A model generated the notes under the pieces. The model saw only the letters and a list, made by a program, of their open reading frames with translations, searched no databases and was not told the origin of the DNA. Shown here piece by piece: positions 1 through 12,275 of a stretch of DNA of 64,000 nt (positions are counted from its first letter, which is position 1; each line of letters opens with the position of its first letter). The translations under genes and the position numbers were made by a program. The DNA comes from Branchiostoma floridae. Lineage: Eukaryota; Chordata; Leptocardii; Amphioxiformes; Branchiostomatidae. The stretch lies in NCBI RefSeq assembly GCF_000003815.2, contig NC_049993.1, forward strand, positions 13,865,526 to 13,929,525, in the 5' to 3' direction.

Positions 1-360
1 ATGGGAAGGTTAAAGAAAAAAGCAGTCTGTGTTATCCCTTCTTAGTGATAGACTGTGTTTTACAAAATCATCATTAAGGGATTTTGAAGAAAATCTAACC
101 AAGGAACAATTTGTCAGTCTTCTGAGGTTTTTTCCTAGGATTTTATGATAGGGGTGCAAATTTCTTAGTGACTGAGAGTTACTGAAGGCTTAGTGCTATA
201 GGTAGGAGTATTGTACAGGTGGGTCTGAGGCATCTACCTTCTATTGTTTCAGAGAATGTGAAGTTCAAATGGTACATTCTAAGGTATCCTGAGGGGTGAA
301 ATTACTGTCAAAGAGGTCATAGTTGAACTTGCAGACTGTGACCACATTTGATCTAGCTAG

Positions 361-440
361 TAGCATCCCTGGTCAATCAGAATTTCATGCTTGTCAGAGG
401 ATCTGCTCCCCAGTATAAGGGCATCTTCAGAGCATCTTGC
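361..440 (+). repeat. dispersed repeat, copy 1 (partner at 40057-40140)
   Basis: Both places read tagcatc-c/t-ctggtcaatcag, then a cagaggatct-type block, then a run ending in agcatc. The two copies are on the same strand about 40 kb apart. The family is not recognised; it is probably a fragment of a transposable element. Confidence 0.55.
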
Positions 441-959
441 TTAACGTAGTGCGTCCAATTTTTTATTATCTTTTAATAGAACAGTGAGTCCAAAAGACAC
501 ACAGACGCATGCCTGGCTGAAAGCCTGGTCAGTACTGTGCACATTTCAGAAGGAAAAATGTAAAGGGTTTTTTTCTGTCACTCACTTGTGTAGTAGAGGG
601 GAAACTAGGAGGTACGATGTGTTATGAAATATGTATTTGGTTCAAGGACGAATGTGGCATATTTCATTGTCGACCTGGCAGGTTTTGCATAATCAAATGA
701 ATTGAAGAAGATACACTGGACACCTTGCACATGTGTTTACATGGGATAGACTCAAATTCCATCAGAGAAGTCACATAGTCAGGTTACTATAGGCTGGCTA
801 GTGTTTCAAACAATGAATTTTCAACTTTAATTATAAGTACAACAATGAATGGAAAATCTCTAACTACCAAAAAGGAAATCCCTTTATGATATTCAGAAAC
901 ATAACAGAAAGTATGCAATTTTGATTACGTTTCAACAATGGTTATCAAGTTATATTTGG

Positions 960-1800
960 CCCAAGGAACAATAGTCTTAATTTTGAAATCAATCGACCTT
1001 GAATTTGGCAAGTAATCATTGTAACTGTCTGCAGGCCACAAATGAGAGGAGAATTGGCCTTGAATTCGGCAACTAGTCATTGATTGTAAGTTGTCTAAGA
1101 GGAGGAACCTCAGTTGCAGACAAGATATTTCTTTGAAACTGTCAGCAACCTAAATAAGAGGAGAATTTGTCCTTGAATTTGGCAGATAATCATTTGTTCT
1201 AACTGTCGGCAGGCAAAAAGCCTCAGATTTAGCAAGTAATCATTGACTGTAATATTTCTAAGCAGCCAAAAGAAAAGGAACCAGAGTTTTAGACATGTTT
1301 TTTTTTGGAAGTGTCAGCATCCAAAATAAGAAGAGAATTGGCATTGGATTTGGCAAATAATCATTGATTGCAAATATTGGCAAGAAATAAGAGGAGAATC
1401 GGCCTTGAATTTGGCAGATGATCATTGATTGTAAAATGTCCAAGCAGCCAAAAAAGGAAGTTACCAACAACATGTTTCTTTTGAACTGTTGGCAGCCAAA
1501 ATAAGAGGAGAATTGGCCTTGAACTTGTCAAGAAATCATTGATTGTAAATGTTGGCAGCCAAAAAATAAGGAGTAATTGGCTTTGAATTTGTAATCATTG
1601 ATTGTAAATTGTCTAAACAGCCAAAAGAAGAGGAACCACAATTTCAGACATTTTTCTTTGGAACTGTCAGCATCCAAAATAAGAGGAGAATTGGCCTTGG
1701 ATTTTGCAAATAAACATTGATTGTAAATGTTGGCAGCCAAAAAATAAGGAGAATTGGCTTTGAATTTGTAATCATAGATCGTCAAATATCAAAAGAGAAA
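960..1800 (+). repeat. degenerate tandem array with gaggagaattggcc motif
   Basis: The phrase aagaggagaattggcc followed by ttgaatttggca and a taatcattgattgtaa block recurs about eight times (near 1043, 1156, 1333, 1390, 1503, 1569, 1683 and 1745). Between some copies lies a second block with cagccaaaa and gaactgtcagcatcc. Spacing varies from about 55 to 180 bp, so this is a composite minisatellite with two sub-units. Short open frames on the minus strand here are artefacts of the repetition. Confidence 0.8.
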
Positions 1801-2320
1801 CTAGAGTTGGAAACAACATGTTTCTTTGGAAAAGGCACCGAAAAAAATAATGACTATCTGGTTTGGCTGAGATAAAACTCATCACTCATACTTGGAGAGC
1901 GCAGGATGTCTAATTACAGCTGATATACCCGGCTGCACACGGAGATAATGCGTTCAAGATGAACCCAAGTTTATTCTAACACCTCCCGCGAGACCCAATC
2001 TACATAATACAGCATTATCTATTGATGGAAGCAGCTTGAGTTATTGCTTAAGGCATGTACAGTGATCTTGGTCTCGCATTTTTATCCACTCGGTATACCC
2101 CGGTGGAACGTTTGATAGATAATGTTCGCTTTGCATTTTATGAAGGCCGGATTTAGCAGGTAATGAGATGGAATTTTTCCCGCGCCTCAGATCAATAGCG
2201 TCTAGACGCGTGCCGAAGGGATCGGCCCGTCTTTTCCATTAGCAGGCGTAATTCCGATGAATTTTGTAAAATGGCATCAAATTGACCATAATGGGGGGCT
2301 TCAATCACTTCCATCAAAGC

Positions 2321-2640
2321 AATGACCACATTACCGGGTTGACGTTCTTCGCCCGGACGTTATGTTTTTTGCACACATTCCGATGCTCATATTGTCTTTG
2401 AAATACTAATAGAAGACGGCCATTTTTGTCACACAGCGGGGAGACTGTTTTAAACAGTACATATGGCTTACTTACACATAGGGTATGGTTATATTAACAA
2501 TGACCACATTACCGGGTTGACGTTCTTCGCCCGGACGTCATGTTTTTTGAACCCATTCCGATACTCAGATGTTCTTGGAAATAGAAGACGGCCATTTTGT
2601 GGTACACAACGGGGAGTCTGTTTTGAACAGTGGGGTATGG
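2321..2640 (+). repeat. two-copy tandem duplication, period 178 bp
   Basis: A block beginning aatgaccacattaccgggtt occurs at 2321 and again at 2499. It continues through a cgcccggacgt segment and an agaagacggccatttt segment to cggggag-c/t-ctgtttt. The two copies differ by scattered substitutions and small indels. The block is GC-richer than its surroundings; a 64-codon open frame over copy 2 has no supporting signal. Confidence 0.8.
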
Positions 2641-4347
2641 TTCTTATGTGGCATTGAAAGTTGAGGTCCTTAATTTTGATGCAAATGTAAAATTTTCAAG
2701 CAAATGCTTTCTATATACTCTGTATAAGAAATTCAGAGCAAAATATACTGTATAAAATTCATGGATCCTGTAAAACTATCTTTGTTTCAGTGGAAAACCA
2801 GCCACATTGAGAAAAACAAAATAATATGATGCAAATCATTTTTCTCTATATTCAAATGCAGGTAATGTAGTAGCTGCATGTACATGTACATATATTTTGT
2901 ATATGATAGAATAAGGTATGACTTATTGATACTGCTGTTAATATTAAAATAGATTATAATTTATGTCTCCAAATAGCACAATGTCATGGTGTCAAAAAAT
3001 AATTACACGTGTTACTGTATGTTATCTTGATAATAGTGTCTCACACCACAAATTCTATGTGAAACTGGCAGTGTATTCACTATTTGACAATTTTATATTA
3101 CCACCATGTCTATATTTGACCCAACATCCTGCATAAGATTAAAGATTAAAGATAGCATAATTCTTGATTAGAGTATACACCGTAATTAGAATATACACCA
3201 AGGATTTGGGAGAAGTTTGAGGCATATCTGTGAGCATGGAAAAACTTATTATAATAAATACATGTAGATCATACAGGACCCTTCTCCATCAATCTTGAAC
3301 ACATTTTGAACTCAATAAATTCAAAGTTATGATCTTTTAATTCTGTCATCCCCAATTGATTTTTGAAAAATAATGAACTTTGATACAATATCCTTGCTTG
3401 AATTTGTAAAAATGCTACTAGTAGACTAAGTGTTACCCAGTAGCCTTCTTTGTCTCTACAAACTTGTGAAATGCCTACCATAAGTTGCAACATAGAAGAA
3501 TTCAAATGTATACTTTTGCATCCTTCCTGAAACTGAAGTACCTCAGTCTGTGCTCTATTTTAGGTCCTTTCCCCATTTATCCAGGCAATATTACCTCAAA
3601 GAAAGTATTCACCCCAACTTTGGTACTAACTTGATATAGCACTTTTTGAATTTTGAAACGTTATAATAAACAGTGCATACTTTAATCGAAAAAATGTAGT
3701 TCAGACATCATCAAATCTTTCAAAGTCAAAGCAAATGTGAACCGTTTCTGCATCCGTAATTAACCCAACTATGAAGCCAGTTGCTACAGTTATTGTCTAA
3801 TCTAGTAGGTTTACAACATTGCCCATCGAGTATAGTATATACAGATTATTGTATAAAGGCAGAGTGCTTGAAAGCTTGCCAAACATTTAGCAAGGGAACC
3901 CCTTAACTTTAAGAGTACCTCAGAGATACACACACACATGTACCTTAAGTGTCTAAAGAGCCTTAAACAATGACCAAGGGGCATTCATAATATTAACGAA
4001 CTTGATTAACTTTGTACAATTTTAGAGTCTATTTCTGTGATTGTTCAAAGGTTAATTTCATACTTTAAGAAGATACATTGCCTTCTATATGCATGTGCAG
4101 GGCATGTACCGCCGGTGTATGCAGTTTAGTGCAGGCAGAATAATTATTATTGAAGTTGTCTACTAGGTATTTTGATGTTTACCTGAACCATGTATGTGTA
4201 AGATATTTATAGATTGGTGAAAGGATTTGAATGATGTAAAGTTTGTTATATTTTGTCAGACCCTTCCCTCTTCCCTCATGACCTAAATGACAAGCGGCCT
4301 GCAGGCTGATTTGAACTACAAATGAATCAAGAAAGGTTCAAACAGGC

Positions 4348-4382
4348 AAACAAGCAAACAAACAAACAAACAAACAAACAAG
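4348..4382 (+). repeat. (AAAC)n microsatellite
   Basis: A run of caaacaaacaaa-type units, slightly interrupted by caag units at both ends. Confidence 0.9.
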
Positions 4383-5169
4383 CATCCTAACCAGCAATGG
4401 TCCATGTTCTTAACATATTTAATGTATGATGATCTCTGTTTGCATTGCTGACTGCATGTAACTTGGAAAATATCAAACAAAGGAATTGAAATTGTTTCCA
4501 AACAGTTCATACATTTCAATATGATTTATTAACTTCCTGAAATCTTTTGCTGAGAGTAATATTGATAATGCCATTGAAATGAAGCCTGATAAGTTATAGA
4601 TGAATAGGGAAATAAAATGAACAACGTAGATGAAATTTATATGGTGCAGGTAGGATTTGATATGGTCTAATGTTTTACCTGCAGACACTTAAAAAAACTT
4701 GAAATTTCTGACTAGCTTTTATAGCAAAGGCAAATTATGCTATAATTACAAATGAATAACTATACAACAACCAAAAATTTATGATACATACTATAGCATG
4801 CTTTGAAAGTACCAATGTTTTTGCATGTAATTTATACAGATAATTACACAAATACAGACTTTAGATATGTTTCTTTGACCTTATCTAAAGTATTACAACA
4901 TTGGATAATCTGTATTGAAATTTATTGCTTTTCATGCTTAGCTTAAATCTACGACCCAAATATTGCAACATTATACTTCAAACAAAACCGGTGAAGCGTC
5001 ATATAACAAATCCTCTTTTGCTGATCGTATATGCTCTTAAAGTTTGCTTGGACCCATAACTTTGGCGCATGCATTTTTCTCACGTTTTTATTTGTATCCC
5101 AGCCGCATAACTCCATACTGTAGCTTGCAATAAAACTGATGACAGGCGATATATTGTATGCCTGAACCA

Positions 5170-5600
5170 TTGATTTTTATGGGCCGACTCTTGACCATTT
5201 TGTTGATCTATTATTCTGCCCTCGCCGTATGTCAGCGCGATCAAAGGCCGCCGGGAAACAGCCCCGCAATATTTTAAACAAGAAGCCGTAAATTTGGTTG
5301 ACACGGCTAGCCAGTGTTTTTATGTTCGCAGCGTTCCCCCTTTGATATGGATGTGGGGCCGCCATATACGAAATGGTTGGAGGTGTTTTCTAGCCGGCTG
5401 GCGAAATCCGCGGGCACGGGGGTCAAATATCATGGCCGGCTGGGGAAATCGATGGGGTAAAGTACGGTGGAAGAGCCTTGCTCATTGGCCAAGGAGGTAC
5501 TCCACTGTTTCTCCCGCGGATAGACCGGTCAGCTTGGCAGTGAACGGGAACATTAACTGTGTATCCAACATCTCTCAGCTTATGGGGTATCCGTGATGGG
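5170..5600. promoter_or_regulatory. GC-richer unique island, candidate cis-regulatory
   Basis: The stretch is clearly richer in G+C and CpG than the AT-rich flanks and contains no repeat that I can see. Open frames occur on both strands here (100 codons on +), which is what stop-poor GC-rich DNA gives by chance; none has a recognisable domain or splice context. An enhancer or CpG-rich regulatory element is one possibility, but the sequence alone does not prove it. Confidence 0.2.
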
Positions 5601-7719
5601 CATAGAAACCAGTATCAGGCAGTTGGCTACTTACAAGTGTTTGTGAGTTTCTGTAGGGCCCCCTTTCTACTGGGACATCTGAGCAAGCCAGTTGACAGGT
5701 TGCTTGAAACGAATGTCATGCATGAAGAATAAATCTTTTTATGTTTTGTATGGTTTGGTGTCTTTTAAATCATACTTCTATATCTTGCATCACCTTTTAA
5801 TTATAAAATCAAGGGTCACACAAATCCACTTTTGATCACTGAAAGTTGCTCAGCATTCACATGCAGTTTAGTGAAAATGGGACCTAACTTAAAGGACACA
5901 GCAAGTAGGGATGTCAGGTAAAGTAGAGCAGACTCAATCCTCAAGGTATAGTTACATACAGTTATTGCTTACAGGGGTTTAGATATAAGTCTAGACCTGT
6001 ACTTGTACCTGAACAACTTGACAAAGTAAACTGTTTTTTACCTTTTTGATATGCTTTTAGTAACAGAATGAGTAAAAACATGTATTACTTGTACATGTAC
6101 GTCCATTCAGGTACAGTAGTTGGTACATTTACAATATAATAAAATCTGATATTTTGGACCTATAGCTAAATCATTTTCACAGTAACCAGTACCTGTACAC
6201 ATCTCTAGAAACAAGCATGTAACACAACATACAATATTTGTTATGCTGCAAGCAAAGCAAGGATTCTTAGAAATCATAATCATAATTAAAACAGATATGC
6301 TGTAAAGGTGGTAGCGCATTACATTCCGTCAGTGATTCCTTCAAGGCTTAGCGTATGAAGGCGTGGCCGTTGTAATAACTCGCAGCGTTCTTGAAGTATC
6401 TTTGATGTGGGGGCGCGCCGTGACAGGACATGGCACGCCAGCGACCTGTGACCTTTGGAACTGAGAGAACGCCAGTGCCATTATTACTGACAGGAGTCGT
6501 ACATCAGTCAAACCTGCCCCCGCTGAACTTGTCTGTCCTAACTTTGATATGGATAGTCTTATGAAGTTGGGCCATTTCGCTGGGATATTTCTCAGATTCT
6601 GGTTAGTAATACAAAGTAAAGGTTATGTTTTGAGCGTGTTTGTCTGTCTGTCTGTCTGTGTGTCAACAGCATAATTCAAGCCTTGGATGGATTCTGATGA
6701 TATTTGGTAGGTGGGTAAGGGCCAGGAAATCGAAGGTCAAGTTAGAAGTTGCTAAGGTACTGCAGCAGATTACTATCACAGTCTGATATCTCGTGTTTTG
6801 GACATGCTGTGGTTGTGATTATAAGTGGTAGATAGCCCTTGGGGCAGAGTAAGTGCTGTAAGGTTGGACCCTCTAGCAGCTTTCTTTTAACTGCAGGCAC
6901 CGATTTCCTTTCAAATTTTGGGCGAGAATAATTCATATTACTTAATTTTTTTTTTCTGTGCACCTGTATTCATCCCTTCCCAAAATAAATGTGGAGCCCT
7001 GAACTTGGACCAAAGTGGGTCTTGATCTGACAGTTTTCCAATATTGGGGCCTAGTAGTTTCAGAACCAAATATCTAATGTGCATCTAACTAATTCAAAGT
7101 TCATACTATCATAGGCGCGAGGTATTCGATAACCCTATCTTATTAAAATTCATTTTTGGGGTGTCTTCTGATTATACCCTAACACGGTCTATTGCAAATT
7201 TACTCAATGACATAATCCCAATATTCAAAATATAACATGCCCTTTTCTAATTGCAGGAAATGTCAATGTGCCACTAGAATGACAACTAAGGCTTGCTCAA
7301 AAAGTTTGCTCTGGGGGGTCAAAAGAAAAATGATTCGTTCAAAAATCATAATTTTTTTTTACCCTGTACTTACATGTAGGCCTTCTTAATATGCAATCAT
7401 AAACTACATTTGTACGCTTGTATTGGGTACAATGTAGCAGTTTATAGGAGTTTAGGGCAGATGGTTAAAAACTTCAAAATCCACCCCCATTCCTCAGTTG
7501 TCTAGGAGTCCAAAAAGGTTTTTGGCATGCTTTAGACTTGGAGTTGTTACAGTTGACCATTTCGTCTGATGGAATGCCGCTTACAAACTGTAGGTATTAG
7601 GTCAAGATAATTGATCTTTTCAGAAAGTACGACCCATTGACTATATCCGACAAAAGCATAGAGATGAAGTAGCCATTTCAGCATGACTTAGTGTGAAAAA
7701 GCCACGACTTAATGTCCCA

Positions 7720-8300
7720 GAATCAAGGCATAAAGTGGTCTTCAGGACTTTCCGCTAAAGGTCCGAGCAGCCGGTGTGAAGATACCATCACCTTACGCCA
7801 AAGTGTGGCCGGCCGTTAAAAACCTTGTCAAAGCTGGATGAAGACCTATTCATTACCTGCAATAACGTGTAATCCATTCACACCACCGATACGACTCTCA
7901 ATAGCGCCCGGCTTTCACCGCTTCGCTAAACTTCTAAAAAACAAGAAGGAAAAGAAGTGTTGCCAAGTCGCATCCATCTTTTTATGTAGCTTTGTAATAT
8001 CAAAAGAGCTACAGGGGGAGGGACAGCGGAAAATCCTCGCGGGAATCCTCCGCCATTTGCCCTTGGCAAAGGACAATCCCTTTTTGTTATTAGACATACG
8101 GAGTCATTCATTTTTGATGGTGCTTGGAGCGTCGTTGGCTCCCTGGTTCGGCCATTCCGGTTATGAACTCGCTGAAGAACCATAATGTTAGCGCTATAAA
8201 ATGAATAAGCTATATGTATGCAGGGCTGGAGTTCCACAGGGTGACTTAATATGTCTGCCAATACGTGGAACCTTTACAGGCGCGGGAAAGTAATTTTCGG
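7720..8300. promoter_or_regulatory. GC-richer unique island, candidate cis-regulatory
   Basis: This island has raised GC and overlapping open frames on both strands (115 codons on +, 111 on -). Neither frame matches a family known to me and they exclude each other, so I read the island as non-coding. No tandem or inverted repeat is evident inside it. Confidence 0.2.
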
Positions 8301-10053
8301 GGAAGATGATATCTACGGAATGAAAGGGACCTCCTGTTCGCAGCATATTTAGCCACTCATTTGAACCCAGCAGTGCAGAGATGAGAAAATAAGTGTTAGG
8401 AACTTTGCAGGTCTCATATAGCTGCCCTTTGAATGGTTCTTCTATAAAGACCCCGGAGAGAAAAAAAAGGTCTTTTTACTGATTGGCAGCATAGCCCTTA
8501 TGTGCACTCAGGGCACTAACATCTATAGGTTGCCAAATTGCTACCTCTTTTCAAGAGTGTAGTTATGTTTTGTTATTAGTGTGGTATTTTGTGTTCTGAA
8601 ATTGATAGTTTGGAAACAGTTTCAAGGTTATCTCCTTGACTTTGTCCTTGAAAGTTTGATACAATCACAGTAGTTGCAGGAACGTACGGTGTTTGATTTG
8701 AATTCTGGTCGGTAAGACAATACATCCTTCAATTTTGGCCGGGAAATGTAATTCTTATGAACCGTGTTCGCTGTGACCCAGGACAACATTGATGTCCGTG
8801 TCTTCACAATGAGGCATGAGGTGGACCGGTCCGCGAATACCAAATTTGTAGGCAATATTCCGCACCATATGGTTCAAGGCAGGGTGGGACAATACGGTCG
8901 TAAAATCTGTAATAGACGACTCAGTTCTCAAGGCCAGTGAGAACATTAAAGTTTACCAAAAGCAAGGCTAACTGGTGTCATACAACATTTGTTCTTTTAA
9001 TAGTGGGAAGATGCTTTCTGTCCTTGTGTTCAAGAGGCCAATGTAATGAAGTTTGATTGCCCTTGAAATTTGTCCTTATGTCAGGCAATAAATGAACAAA
9101 GTTTGCAGTTTATGAAAATTTTTTGTGTACTTTCATTATCTTCTTCAGAAGCTTCTGCTTAATACCCTTTGTTATTAGAGTAATGAAAATTTGAAGTCTC
9201 AGTTGCAACTCGATACTTTTGTCTATTGTAGACCAGAAGTCACTTAGAAATGTTTTTCTGAAACTTTGGTTTAAAGGAATTTGGAAACAATTGGAAGAAA
9301 ATAAGATAAGACTGTGTAGCTCTCATGGTGACAATTTGCTCAGTGGGCAACTCAGTTGCATGTTACTGTTAAACCCCTGTCACACATGACATAACCAACC
9401 ATGGCCTCCCAGTTGTCTCCAGACAACGGTTTGAAGTTAGCTGTGAGCAAGGCCATCTGTGGATACGAGTTTGTTAAGAAGGTTGGCTTCTAGTCTTCAA
9501 ACTTGGAAAATATTCTTCATTAGATGCAATCAGAGGAGAGAATTTGTGCTAGAATAGGATGGATTCCAGGCCACTCCTAACCCATTGCTGACCTTAGTTG
9601 GTAATTGATTGGAGCATAGTCATGGGAAGATGCTGAATATGTCACGGGCTTCAGACAACATGCTCCATTGTTTTAAACTTCATGGGTATTTTGCTATTCA
9701 TAGTCATGTGTAACTACAAAGAGCTGTGGATATTTCACCAGGGTTTTTTTAAAGAGGGGAAGAAGGGCACTGTATCCCCTTACCCTGGGTGACAGAGTCT
9801 ATGGCAAGCATAAAATTCTGATAGACCAGGTATGCTACTACATCACATGTGGCCACAGGTTCCAACTGTGACCTGTCTGACAGTACTTTTTGCCCCTCTG
9901 TCAAATGTTAAAATGCCCTACTTTTACTTAGAATTATAAAAACTCCAAACCTGGAAGGGGGAAACCACCTTTGCTCCCACGTGTTTGCAGTGTTCCCCTT
10001 GTAATTTTACCGTTTGTAGTACTGAGTTTGAAATTTTGTCTCCATGCCCACAG

Positions 10054-10178
10054 GTAACCTGGGCAGAGTGGACTACATCACAGAGTTTGAGTACGACCTG
10101 TTCATCAGGCCAGACACCTGCAACCCTCGCTTCAGGGTCTGGTTCAACTTCACTGTGGAGAATGTGATGGTGGGACAG
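10054..10178 (+). CDS. AGBL4: AGBL4 (CCP6) exon A, N-terminal domain
   Basis: Exon of cytosolic carboxypeptidase 6, an M14-family enzyme that trims glutamates from tubulin and other proteins in the cytoplasm and at cilia. The acceptor is tccatgcccacag and the donor CAG|GTCTGT, a rather weak donor. The first two bases complete a glycine codon, then 41 codons follow and the exon ends at a codon boundary. Visible family hallmarks are NLGRVD, EFEYDLFIRPD and RFRVWFNFTVEN, which belong to the beta-rich domain in front of the CCP catalytic domain. The similarity to vertebrate CCP6 is near-identical through RPDTCNPRFRVWFNFTVENV. The 5' part of the gene, including the start codon, is outside the window. 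Confidence 0.96.
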
Positions 10179-10213
10179 GTCTGTACATGTGTTTGTTTGT
10201 TTGTTTGTTTTGA

Positions 10214-10396
10214 CTTAGCCTAACATCACATTTCCAAACCGGAGCCTGGCCAGTCTGTTTGTGGAAACGAAAAATAGAAATGTATACGTAAAAATATACA
10301 AAAATAATGCCCATGACTATTCTCTTTACGTCTTGTGTACTTTAATGTCTGGCTGTCTGGCTGGGCCCCGGTTTGGAAATGTGACATAGGCCTAAG
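10214..10396. mobile_element. MITE with ~40-bp terminal inverted repeats
   Basis: The left end (cttagcc... through cacatttccaaaccgg) is the imperfect reverse complement of the right end (ccggtttggaaatgtg... through cctaag). The core 16 bases cacatttccaaaccgg match perfectly, and the outer and inner parts match with a few changes. The interior of about 100 bp is AT-rich and non-coding. No clear target duplication can be read, so the superfamily is not assigned. It lies 35 bp inside the intron after exon A. Confidence 0.75.
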
Positions 10397-10464
10397 CTGT
10401 ACTGTGGGAGTATCTTGATTGGATAGCTTTAAACATCACCTACAGTTACATGTAGATGTGCAAA

Positions 10465-10606
10465 GGTTAGGTATGACAGGTCATATAACTAGCTGCTGCC
10501 ACCCTGCCTACCTACAAAGCTGGTGTGTTACAGAAAAGGGCAGTTATACTGGCTGTATAGATGCAGATACGGAACCTGGTGTGTTACAGCAAAGGGCAGT
10601 CATGCT
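10465..10606 (+). repeat. SINE-like dispersed repeat (partner at 27780-27897)
   Basis: Reads gttaggtatgacagg, then tagctgctgcc, then aagctggtgtgttac, then tggctgtatagatgcagata. The same order of blocks occurs at 27780-27897. After the unit, a second partial copy of the ggtgtgttacag...gggcagt block follows (10578-10606). I remember this repeat as abundant in the Florida lancelet genome; that recollection is not checked here. The 64-codon open frame at 10419-10613 falls within it. Confidence 0.7.
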
Positions 10607-11414
10607 GACTTAGAGACAAACTGATTGACTCACACAGGGTTGGACCCTACCTTTATCAATATTTTAAGTTTGATTCTTTATTCAGAGATTCAATATGCCT
10701 GAGGTGTGACTGTTATCAAATGCAAGACCTCTGTCTTTACACCCGTCAAAGATGTCCCTGAATGAACTTGAACATGAGGAAGTTGGTGCAGAGTGAATTT
10801 TGTAACATTGGAATGCAAACCCAGGATCTCTGGATTCTGAATCATCATCCCTTACCACATACCACCAATGATACTTTCATTGTCTTAGAAAGCCAATATT
10901 GTACAGCATTGTAGTGCAGGCTATGAATGTCCATACTTTAATACTTTATTCAGAAAAGATGTGCTTTGCAGCCCCAAAACGGGCTGAATTATGCAACAAA
11001 TTCACAGACTTCAAGTGTCCACTAACAACTGATTGATTCACAAAACTTTACGTATTATTGTCAAGAGAAGGCTATGGTCTTACCCTTCCTTCAGGGTTCA
11101 GTTTAAAAGGAACACAATTGATATCAAGACATTATTCATTGAGAAATGCTTCCATTTTATTCTTCTCACAAAAGAATGGTTGTTGGGGAAAGTTATCAGC
11201 CATATGCATGAATTGTTCTTTCAGTCTACCAGGTCAAACAGTTACAGTTTAGTGCATATAGGTTGCAATACTAACATTAGCAATGAAACAATGTCTCATA
11301 TACATTGTAACTTTTTATCTGTCCCAATTATTGAAGATTTTGCAGGCATGTTGAATTTGTTGCTGTTTAACACCATTGAAATCTGACCATTTCTGTCTGA
11401 TGATTGTTGCTTAG

Positions 11415-11509
11415 AGGGTGATCTTCAACATTGTAAACTTCAGCAAGACCAAGAGCCTCTACAGAGAAGGGATGTCTCCATTGGTCAAGTCTACCAGCAG
11501 GCCAAGATG
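11415..11509 (+). CDS. AGBL4: AGBL4 (CCP6) exon B
   Basis: The exon starts at a codon boundary after tgttgcttag and ends after the second base of a tryptophan codon at ATG|GTTTGT. It has 31 whole codons plus two bases. The protein reads RVIFNIVNFSKTKSLY and then a GMSPLVKSTSRPRW segment, co-linear with vertebrate CCP6 directly after exon A. The segment completes a beta-strand/loop part of the N-terminal domain conserved in all cytosolic carboxypeptidases. The split TG|G codon is restored by the first base of the exon at 12059, which confirms the border choice. Confidence 0.96.
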
Positions 11510-12058
11510 GTTTGTCGTCCTTTGTTTATGTTTAACGAATTCAAAAACTTAATTGTACAAAATTGTAAATTGGCTTTATGCAAATGAATTGTTTTAGAAA
11601 GACATGAATGTCATCTTATCTGTCCCCCAAACCCATCCCTCCGTTCTGGGACGAAAATTTACTTGTTGAGACAGACAAAAAGTTAACCCTTATAACATTT
11701 GGCCACTCTTTCCAGAAAACCTGAACTTCAGGGCTTGAAACTAATGAAAATGTATTTTTGTAAGCTTGAAATGGCAGATGAGTGGGATGGAATAAGATTT
11801 AAAGTCAGTGATATGCCTGTTTAGAATGTACTAACTGAAAACCATGGTGCAAGCATAGCTAAGTGTTGAATATGTTAAACTTTATGTTTGTGAAATAATT
11901 TTTAAGTTGAAATTTACACAGACTTCTATCTTAATGTCATATAGTCGGATGATTATTGTTTTGTATTGTCTTATTGTATTATAATGGTGCTCCAAATAGT
12001 TAAATCTCTGAATCATTTTGGTAAGCTGATAACATGGTTGAGGTTTTTCATCCACTAG
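11510..12058 (+). other. AGBL4: intron B-C (549 bp)
   Basis: Donor GTTTGT, acceptor catccactag. It carries one copy of a dispersed repeat family (11610-11790) shared with 35975-36180 and 54470-54690; nothing else was recognised. Confidence 0.9.
11610..11790 (+). repeat. dispersed repeat family, copy 1 of 3
   Basis: Blocks in order are tgtccccc, catccctc, aatttacttg, gagacagacaaaaa, ctgaactt and aaaatgtatttttgtaagctt. The same order occurs at 35975-36180 and, more diverged, at 54470-54690, all on the + strand. The copies are too short and divergent to assign a class; no terminal repeats were seen. Confidence 0.65.
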
Positions 12059-12275
12059 GCAAAGGGTCCCGCCAAAAAACGTGTACTACTACCGCTGTCC
12101 GGACCACCGCAAGAACTACGTCATGTCCTTTGCCTTCTGCTTCGACCGTGAGGACGATGTGTACCAGTTTGCGTACTGCTTCCCGTACACCTACACACGA
12201 CTGCAGAGTTACCTGGAGGCAATAGAGAAGAAGAACCTGGACTACTTCAACAGGGAACTACTGTGCCTTACCGTG
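12059..12275 (+). CDS. AGBL4: AGBL4 (CCP6) exon C
   Basis: The first base closes the tryptophan codon from exon B, then 72 codons run to the donor GTG|GTAAGT. Key segments are PPKNVYYYRCPDHRKNY, MSFAFCFDRE and YQFAYCFPYTYTRLQSYL. The FAYCFPYTYT-type segment ends the N-terminal domain and leads into the M14 catalytic fold; it is a hallmark of CCP enzymes. The exon is markedly GC-richer than its flanks, as coding DNA here generally is. It ends in DYFNRELLCLTV, where vertebrates have a comparable linker before QQRKLDLLT. Confidence 0.97.

Larger units (their letters stand above)
1..10053 (+). other. AGBL4: upstream intron of AGBL4 (partial)
   Basis: The exon at 10054 opens inside a codon, so this stretch must be intron (or lies upstream of it) on the + strand. 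I searched it for the preceding CCP6 exon, which in vertebrates ends just before GNLGRVD, and found no convincing candidate. It holds two degenerate tandem arrays (960-1800, 2321-2640), an AAAC microsatellite and a few GC-richer unique islands. The remainder is AT-rich sequence with no recognisable gene. Confidence 0.75.
10179..11414 (+). other. AGBL4: intron A-B (1236 bp)
   Basis: Contains a TTTG microsatellite just after the donor, a 183-bp inverted-repeat element (10214-10396) and a SINE-like repeat (10465-10606). The 117-codon open frame at 11033-11386 has no family resemblance and sits directly before the acceptor, so I treat it as chance. Confidence 0.9.

Noticed and set aside
6541-6605. 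Candidate preceding AGBL4 exon ending 'cagattctg|gttagt'
   Set aside because: In the frame that would give a terminal Gly before NLGRVD, a TGA stop lies about 13 codons upstream and the residues do not resemble CCP6.
7838-8261. 115-codon (+) and 111-codon (-) frames
   Set aside because: They overlap on opposite strands and neither has recognisable motifs or splice context.
9372-9714. MITE bounded by gtcacacatgac and gtcatgtgtaac
   Set aside because: Only about 11 bases are inverted and the adjacent sequence does not pair; no target duplication.
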